From JABWBR01 sp036741235 (GTDB taxonomy: Bacteria > Bacteroidota > Bacteroidia > Chitinophagales > Saprospiraceae): 10,613 nucleotides of DNA. The notes beneath the pieces were generated by a model, which saw only the letters and a list, made by a program, of their open reading frames with translations, was not told the origin of the DNA and ran no database searches. The DNA lies in contig DAINSQ010000158.1 of NCBI GenBank assembly GCA_036741235.1, positions 1 to 10,613 of the forward strand. The letters are read 5' to 3'. The translations under genes and the position numbers were made by a program. This document shows positions 7,234 to 10,613 of this stretch, piece after piece (positions within the stretch are counted from its first letter, which is position 1; each line of letters starts with the position of its first letter).

Positions 7234-8493
7234 ATGTCAACTTATTCTTTTCCTGCACATTTCCTCTGGGGTACAGCCGCCTCGGCCTACCAGACCGAAG
7301 GCCACAATAACAACAACGATTGGCATGACGCCGAACTGGCAGAACAAGCGCAACCCGCCTCCCGCCGCCGCCTCGCGGAATGCTGCGGCGCCGCCTGCGA
7401 CCACTGGAACCGCTACGAAGAAGACTTCGAGTTGGCCCGCGAGATGGGCATTCAAATGCACCGCCTGTCGATAGAGTGGTCGCGGATTTTCCCCGCCGAA
7501 AACGACATCGACCACGGCGCTATCGCCCATTACCGGGCCATGATGGAAGCCTTGCGCCGAAGGGGCATCAAGGTGATGTTATGCCTGCACCATTTTACCA
7601 TCCCGCGCTGGGTATTACAGCAGGGCGGTTTTGAAAAACGCGAGCTTTTTATGGGCCACTTCGAGCGCTACCTCCAGGCTGTAGTGCCGGCAGTGGGCGA
7701 CCTGGTCGACTACTGGCTGCCCATCAATGAACCCAACGTAGTGCCGCTGGCGGGTTTTTTCGGCAAACTGTTCCCGCCTTTCAAAGCCAACTTCCTGGCA
7801 TTTATAAAAGTCTACCGCACCTTTTTTGCCATGCACGCCCGGAGTTACCGGGTTATCAAAGACCATTTCCCGGAGTCGCCTGTAGGGGTGGCCTTCGCCT
7901 TTATGCACTTCCAGCCCTACAACCCCGGCAACATCCTGCACCGCTGGGGCGCCGCTTTTGCCAACAGGGCCGCCAATCTCTGCTTTTTTGAAGCGGTCAA
8001 AACCGGACGCATCGGCTTTCCCCTCGGACTGGGCGATTCGATGCCGGAATTGCGCGGCGCTATGGATTTTGTGGGACTCAACTATTACACTACGCTGTAT
8101 ATGAAAGGCCTGCGCCCTGTGGAGAAAAAACCCGGCGACCTGGTCACCGACATGGGCTGGATACACTACCCCCGGGGTATCTATGAGATATTGCGCTACC
8201 TGGGCCGCAGCGTTGATCTGCCCATCATCGTCACCGAAAACGGCGTAGCCACTACCGACGAAAATTTCCGCATCCAATACCTCGAAGCGCACCTGCGGGA
8301 AGTGCACCGCGCCATACAGGAGGGCGTACCGGTGAAGGGATATATGGTGTGGTCGCTTACCGATAATTTCGAGTGGCAGCACGGCTACAAGATGCGTTTC
8401 GGCCTCATTCACGTCGATTACGCCACGCAACAGCGGACGATCAAGGCGGGCGGGCGGTGGTATGCGGGGGTGATTGCGGACTGCGGGGTGTAG
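7234..8493 (+). CDS. Glycoside hydrolase family 1 beta-glycosidase (SFR2-like branch suggested)
   Basis: 419 residues, slightly shorter than typical GH1 enzymes (about 440-480). Seen: the N-terminal strand FLWGTAASAYQTEG with sugar-binding Gln20; LHHFTIPRW (118-126); acid/base Glu166 in INEPNVV; DFVGLNYYT (278-286); nucleophile Glu335 in IVTENGV; and the aglycone-site WSLTDNFEW (373-381). All catalytic residues of a retaining beta-glycosidase are present, so activity on beta-glucosides or beta-galactosides is expected. There is no signal peptide, so it should be cytoplasmic. HHFTIPRW replaces the usual HWDLP, and the segment between the EAVKTGRIGFPL region and DFVGLNYY is shortened. From memory of the family this resembles archaeal enzymes and the plant SFR2 group, whose members can transfer galactose between galactolipids. 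Substrate cannot be assigned. No sugar transporter or regulator is adjacent. Confidence 0.93.
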   Translation: MSTYSFPAHFLWGTAASAYQTEGHNNNNDWHDAELAEQAQPASRRRLAECCGAACDHWNRYEEDFELAREMGIQMHRLSIEWSRIFPAENDIDHGAIAHYRAMMEALRRRGIKVMLCLHHFTIPRWVLQQGGFEKRELFMGHFERYLQAVVPAVGDLVDYWLPINEPNVVPLAGFFGKLFPPFKANFLAFIKVYRTFFAMHARSYRVIKDHFPESPVGVAFAFMHFQPYNPGNILHRWGAAFANRAANLCFFEAVKTGRIGFPLGLGDSMPELRGAMDFVGLNYYTTLYMKGLRPVEKKPGDLVTDMGWIHYPRGIYEILRYLGRSVDLPIIVTENGVATTDENFRIQYLEAHLREVHRAIQEGVPVKGYMVWSLTDNFEWQHGYKMRFGLIHVDYATQQRTIKAGGRWYAGVIADCGV

Positions 8494-8525
8494 GCGGTTC
8501 GTTGGCCTGGGAGCGCCTTTTTTTT
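8492..8525 (+). terminator. Possible weak intrinsic terminator of the GH1 gene
   Basis: AGGCG (8492-8496, starting in the stop codon) pairs with CGCCT (8514-8518), and a run of eight T (8518-8525) follows immediately. The stem is only 5 bp with a 17-nt loop, so the hairpin is weak. The position and T-run are what a terminator would show. Confidence 0.35.
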
Positions 8526-8575
8526 ACCACTGAGTCAAACGGAGTTGTGCGGAGTGGGGGGGCTGATTACTGCCT

Positions 8576-8614
8576 TGTCTCCTGAATCACTGTTCATCCG
8601 TGATTCGGGAGACA
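8576..8614. repeat. 15-bp-stem imperfect palindrome between convergent genes
   Basis: TGTCTCCTGAATCAC (8576-8590) and GTGATTCGGGAGACA (8600-8614) flank the 9-nt loop TGTTCATCC. The one non-Watson-Crick position is a U-G wobble in the plus-strand RNA but an A-C mismatch in the minus-strand RNA, so folding favours the GH1 transcript. No T-run follows on either strand. It could stop or stabilise the 3' end of GH1 mRNA, or be a copy of a dispersed palindromic repeat. The rest of 8526-8664 holds no gene that I can see. Confidence 0.65.
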
Positions 8615-8664
8615 TGGGGGTGGTAGTGGCCGGAATACACATAACCCGATGCTGTGCGGTATAT

Positions 8665-9537
8665 CTATTCATATTTTTCCTCTGACATGCGCTGTATCAC
8701 ATCAATAAATGGCGTTATCTCCTTTTGAATATAATTTACTGCCTCTTCAAAATCAATTGGGTCAAGGCGCGATTTTTTCAAAAATGCTACCCATTGTTTT
8801 CTGCGGTCTTCATTTGTGACGAATGCCGATAAAAACGAAATAGTATCTGCAGGAAGAGTACTCCCTCGTGCCTTAAAAGTTTCCGTAATGGCAAGCAGTA
8901 ATACTTCAGGATTGAACCGATCGGGGCGCAACAGACAATAGAGGTCATAATAATCCTTCATTCGGCTGTTGAGTTCACCGAGTTGAATCATGGCATGAAA
9001 TTTTTCAGCAATAACCGTTTCAACTGAATATGCCTGGATTTCAGGTGCAGGAAGGTTGAGCAAGGTTGGAAATTGCATAAGGACAGGAGCAGGGATAACT
9101 ATATCGCCAAAACCGACATCTACCTGCATTTTTTCACGGATTTGTCCCAGGATAGCCCAAAACTCCAACCGAGTTCCTCTGTAATTTCCCTCTTTGGTAA
9201 TTTCGCTTGTACTTAGGCTGGCAATATCGAAAACCACCCCATCGGTTTCGAACTCAATAGAGAGTATTTCCTCAAAACAACTTTTCAGCTTATCAGGGGC
9301 ATTACTCAAATGCCTCCCCAGCAGATCGAGATCTCTGGTCTGGCGGGCAGATATCCCTTCAAGCGCGTAGAGTAAGGCGCCGCCTTTGAGGCAAAAGTTG
9401 TCTGTGTACGAGGACTTCGAAAGTCGGTATAAAAACCGCTCATGCAGGTATCGCGTAATGAGGTAGTTGAACCAAATGTCTTCCCGCCGCCCCAACTCGC
9501 TTAGTCGGGTGCGGACAGATTCGGCGTAGTTTTTCAT
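8665..9537 (-). CDS. abiEii: AbiEii/AbiGii-family nucleotidyltransferase toxin (type IV TA)
   Basis: 290 residues, normal for AbiEii (PF08843). Seen in order: KGGALLYALEG (51-61), the nucleotidyltransferase signature LKGG...RQTRDLDLLG with metal-binding Asp69 and Asp71; a further acidic position Asp140 in QVDVGFGD; and the family block ETVIAEKFHAMIQLG...SRMKDYYDLY (173-200). Known: AbiEii is a GTP-binding nucleotidyltransferase toxin causing reversible growth arrest, and related MenT toxins add nucleotides to tRNA. AbiE systems can abort phage infection and stabilise DNA. The start codon overlaps the antitoxin stop as ATGA (9534-9537), implying coupled translation. All motifs are intact, so the toxin is probably functional. 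The reading frame is clearly more AT-rich than the GH1 and CotH-like genes: for example 18 of 60 bases at 8701-8760 are G or C, against 39 of 60 at 5041-5100. Confidence 0.93.
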   Translation of the reverse strand: MKNYAESVRTRLSELGRREDIWFNYLITRYLHERFLYRLSKSSYTDNFCLKGGALLYALEGISARQTRDLDLLGRHLSNAPDKLKSCFEEILSIEFETDGVVFDIASLSTSEITKEGNYRGTRLEFWAILGQIREKMQVDVGFGDIVIPAPVLMQFPTLLNLPAPEIQAYSVETVIAEKFHAMIQLGELNSRMKDYYDLYCLLRPDRFNPEVLLLAITETFKARGSTLPADTISFLSAFVTNEDRRKQWVAFLKKSRLDPIDFEEAVNYIQKEITPFIDVIQRMSEEKYE

Positions 9538-10130
9538 AAGGCAATTTCTATATAGGGTTTAATAATCTTCTCTACGCGCAAACGCCGGGCATAATCCAGT
9601 AGCAAGGGGATGTTTTTGTTTTTTCGGGACAGGTATGTCCGGATGGCTTCCAGCATGCTGTCCTTGCCGACTTTATTGCGGTATTTCACCAAATCGCATA
9701 CGGTGCGCTCCGGGTCGGTAATGCGGATGGGGCCACCTTCGGTCTGTGTGGTTTGAATGCCGAATTCAAGCACTGATTTTGACCAATAGTACAATTTAAT
9801 GCGTTCACCTGGCAGACCGGTAATTTTTGTAGATCGTTCAACTGCCATATGGTGCTGCCAGGGTTGATAAGTTGTCAGCCCGTGAAATTCGGCTGCAGAA
9901 AACAGGCAAAAGACTCCTTTAGGCACCAAGAGGGCAACTTCGGGTAGTTCACTGCCCCAAAAAGCCTTGCTCTCCCAGCGGTAATAGCCCCTCTTGATTT
10001 GGGTAATGACTCCTGCTTGCAGCAATTGCTTCAAATACGAGAAATGAATGCCCGCCGCGAGAATGTCCGCCGTCCGGGCATATCCATGTCCTGCCGAAAA
10101 GATGTGTTCTATTTTTGATTGTGCATTCAT
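9534..10130 (-). CDS. abiEi: AbiEi-family antitoxin and autorepressor (type IV TA)
   Basis: 198 residues from the ATG at 10130. The N-terminal winged helix (about 1-52) has the AbiEi pattern GYARTADILAAGIH...LKQLLQAGVI...RGYYRW. The C-terminal domain carries the family block DPERTVCDLVKYRNKVG (139-155). Known: the N-terminal domain binds inverted repeats upstream of the operon and represses it, while the C-terminal domain is needed for antitoxicity; in type IV systems the antitoxin does not bind the toxin. An in-frame ATG at 10163 would add 11 residues, but the -7 box at 10147-10154 lies between the two ATGs. Transcription would therefore begin after the upstream ATG, which is why 10130 is chosen. 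The gene ends in a 4-nt overlap with the toxin. Repression by its own product is expected. Confidence 0.92.
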   Translation of the reverse strand: MNAQSKIEHIFSAGHGYARTADILAAGIHFSYLKQLLQAGVITQIKRGYYRWESKAFWGSELPEVALLVPKGVFCLFSAAEFHGLTTYQPWQHHMAVERSTKITGLPGERIKLYYWSKSVLEFGIQTTQTEGGPIRITDPERTVCDLVKYRNKVGKDSMLEAIRTYLSRKNKNIPLLLDYARRLRVEKIIKPYIEIAL

Positions 10131-10146
10131 TTGTAAAAAACTACTG

Positions 10147-10154
10147 CAAATATA
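10147..10154 (-). promoter_or_regulatory. Bacteroidota -7 promoter box for abiEi-abiEii
   Basis: The minus strand reads TATATTTG, a perfect TAnnTTTG, 16 bp upstream of the ATG at 10130. The predicted leader is only about 10 nt. No clear -33 TTG is visible. Confidence 0.5.
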
Positions 10155-10182
10155 AATAAACACAGTTATTTTTTACGTTATT
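10154..10182. promoter_or_regulatory. Candidate AbiEi operator (inverted and direct repeats)
   Basis: AAATAA (10154-10159) and TTATTT (10166-10171) form an inverted repeat with a 6-nt spacer, directly abutting the -7 box. GTTATT also occurs twice as a direct repeat (10165-10170 and 10177-10182), one helical turn apart. AbiEi proteins repress their operons from such upstream repeats. The sequence is AT-rich, so chance matches are likely. Confidence 0.25.
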
Positions 10183-10221
10183 GGAGTTAAAATTTGCACG
10201 GCGTGTTTACCCAATGGAGAC

Positions 10222-10356
10222 TTAATGATTTGGCTCATCGGCGCTGAGTTTGACCTGTTCGATGTCTTTTTTGTTGACGAGCTCGTAGCCGCTTTTCTGC
10301 ACGTCTTCGAGGAAGACCCACTCGCCGGCTTTTTTGCCGGAGTTTTGCTCGCGCAT
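10222..10356 (-). CDS. Possible small protein, 44 residues, unknown function
   Basis: An ATG (10356) to TAA (10222-10224) frame encoding 44 residues, with a TAA directly before the ATG, so it cannot extend upstream. The protein begins MREQNSGKKAGEWVFLED and ends QVKLSADEPNH. It is hydrophilic, Lys/Glu/Asp-rich, with alternating hydrophobics (WVFL, YELV) and no signal peptide or membrane helix. The composition is that of a folded soluble peptide, unlike the opposite frame, which gives low-complexity Phe/Leu and Thr/Pro runs. It lies 91 bp upstream of the abiEi ATG on the same strand, but the abiE -7 box lies between them. No -7 box was found for it. It could be a real small gene or the remnant of a longer one. 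I do not recognise a family. Confidence 0.35.
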   Translation of the reverse strand: MREQNSGKKAGEWVFLEDVQKSGYELVNKKDIEQVKLSADEPNH

Positions 10357-10613
10357 TTACACACTTTCACACCTCACACCTACACCCCAACCCAATCTCA
10401 TGGGTTTATGGATCAACGCCAGGGTTCGCAAAGCCCAACAGTCTAATAGTCCACAGCGTCCTGCAGTAATAATTCAGGCGGTGATTTCAAATCACCTCCT
10501 GAATTTTCTTCGCAGTTTTTCCTTTCCGTGAAATCTGTATGTGTTAATGATTCCGCTTGTATGAAAAGGTAGACTTCGATGGCTTTGCAAGGTCTGGCCG
10601 CTGTTGGTCATTT
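10357..10613. other. Intergenic region with simple-sequence DNA; no recognised gene
   Basis: Positions 10358-10394 are a pyrimidine/adenine low-complexity stretch of CACACC-like units (for example TTTCACACC, TCACACC, TACACCCC). ACCCA (10390-10394) and TGGGT (10401-10405) make a 5-bp hairpin. CCAACAGT and CTAATAGT near 10435-10450 are imperfect adjacent octamers. After the palindrome at 10471-10505, bases 10506-10613 contain only short frames; a 39-residue minus-strand frame (ATG at 10611) runs into the palindrome and looks non-coding. Nothing else is recognised up to the right edge. Confidence 0.5.
10471..10505. repeat. 35-bp near-perfect palindrome
   Basis: Arms AATTCAGG (10471-10478) and CCTGAATT (10498-10505) flank a second pair, GGTGATTT (10480-10487) and AAATCACC (10489-10496), around the centre base 10488. 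Only 10479 (C) and 10497 (T) fail to pair. As RNA this would be a strong hairpin. On the plus strand it is followed by TTCTTCG, on the minus strand by ATTACTG, so it is at best an atypical terminator. It shares CTCCTGAAT and ATCAC with the hairpin at 8576-8614. Confidence 0.85.

Noticed and set aside
7615..8430. Minus-strand open frame (271 residues) opposite the GH1 gene
   Set aside because: The GH1 frame carries all catalytic motifs; the antisense translation is featureless.
10325..10340. Hairpin CCGGC-TTTTTT-GCCGG as a terminator
   Set aside because: It lies inside the possible 44-codon frame, the T-run is in the loop and not after the stem, and Lys/Ala/Gly codons explain it.
10400..10440. 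tRNA-like T-arm appearance around GGGTTCGCAAAGCCC
   Set aside because: No acceptor, D or anticodon arms can be folded around it, and the T-loop does not fit properly.
10225..10446. Plus-strand open frame (73 residues) at the right end
   Set aside because: It is antisense to the more protein-like 44-codon frame and ends in Thr/Pro/His low complexity that comes from the simple repeat.
10506..10611. 39-residue minus-strand frame starting at 10611
   Set aside because: The translation is irregular and basic, with no recognisable features, and its end lies in the palindrome; coding is unlikely, though the right edge prevents a full check.

Overview
The window looks like chromosome of a Bacteroidota bacterium, probably on the Saprospiria/Chitinophagia side. 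The evidence is a Bacteroidota-type DUF2723 membrane glycosyltransferase, three perfect TAnnTTTG (-7) promoter boxes just upstream of genes, start codons preceded by A-rich sequence instead of Shine-Dalgarno sites, and short tandem repeats between genes. The genus cannot be read from the sequence.

Layout, left to right. Positions 1-80 are a 10-bp tandem repeat that runs off the left edge and supplies the stop codon of the first gene. From 7124 down to 78, four genes lie on the minus strand, in transcription order: an MscS-family mechanosensitive channel; a large exported CotH-kinase-like protein with chitobiase-like, InlB-like and lamin-tail domains and a C-terminal membrane helix; a small exported protein made of six Trp-bracketed repeats of 22-24 residues; and a 1024-residue DUF2723 (TMEM260-like, GT117) protein. 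A terminator-like hairpin separates mscS from the cotH-like gene, and the DUF2723 gene has its own -7 box, so this is a cluster of neighbours and not one simple operon. Divergent from mscS is a GH1 beta-glycosidase at 7234-8493.

After a gap with a weak terminator and a 15-bp-stem hairpin comes a two-gene type IV toxin-antitoxin module on the minus strand (AbiEi antitoxin 10130-9534, AbiEii nucleotidyltransferase toxin 9537-8665, 4-nt ATGA overlap). Its base composition is visibly more AT-rich than the genes to its left, which suggests later acquisition. Upstream of it are a possible 44-codon small gene, a CACACC-type low-complexity stretch and a 35-bp near-perfect palindrome. The hairpin on the left of the module and the palindrome on its right share the word CTCCTGAAT, so they may be copies of one palindromic repeat family or mark the edges of the inserted segment.

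Functionally, the left half is envelope-oriented: pressure release (MscS), two exported proteins of which one is kinase-like, and a membrane glycosyltransferase of a family linked to glycosylation of exported proteins. A working link, inferred only from adjacency, is that the small repeat protein is a partner or substrate of the CotH-like kinase or of the glycosyltransferase. The right half (AbiE) is a phage-defence and stability module unrelated to that theme. No tRNA, rRNA, CRISPR array, insertion sequence or integrase was found.
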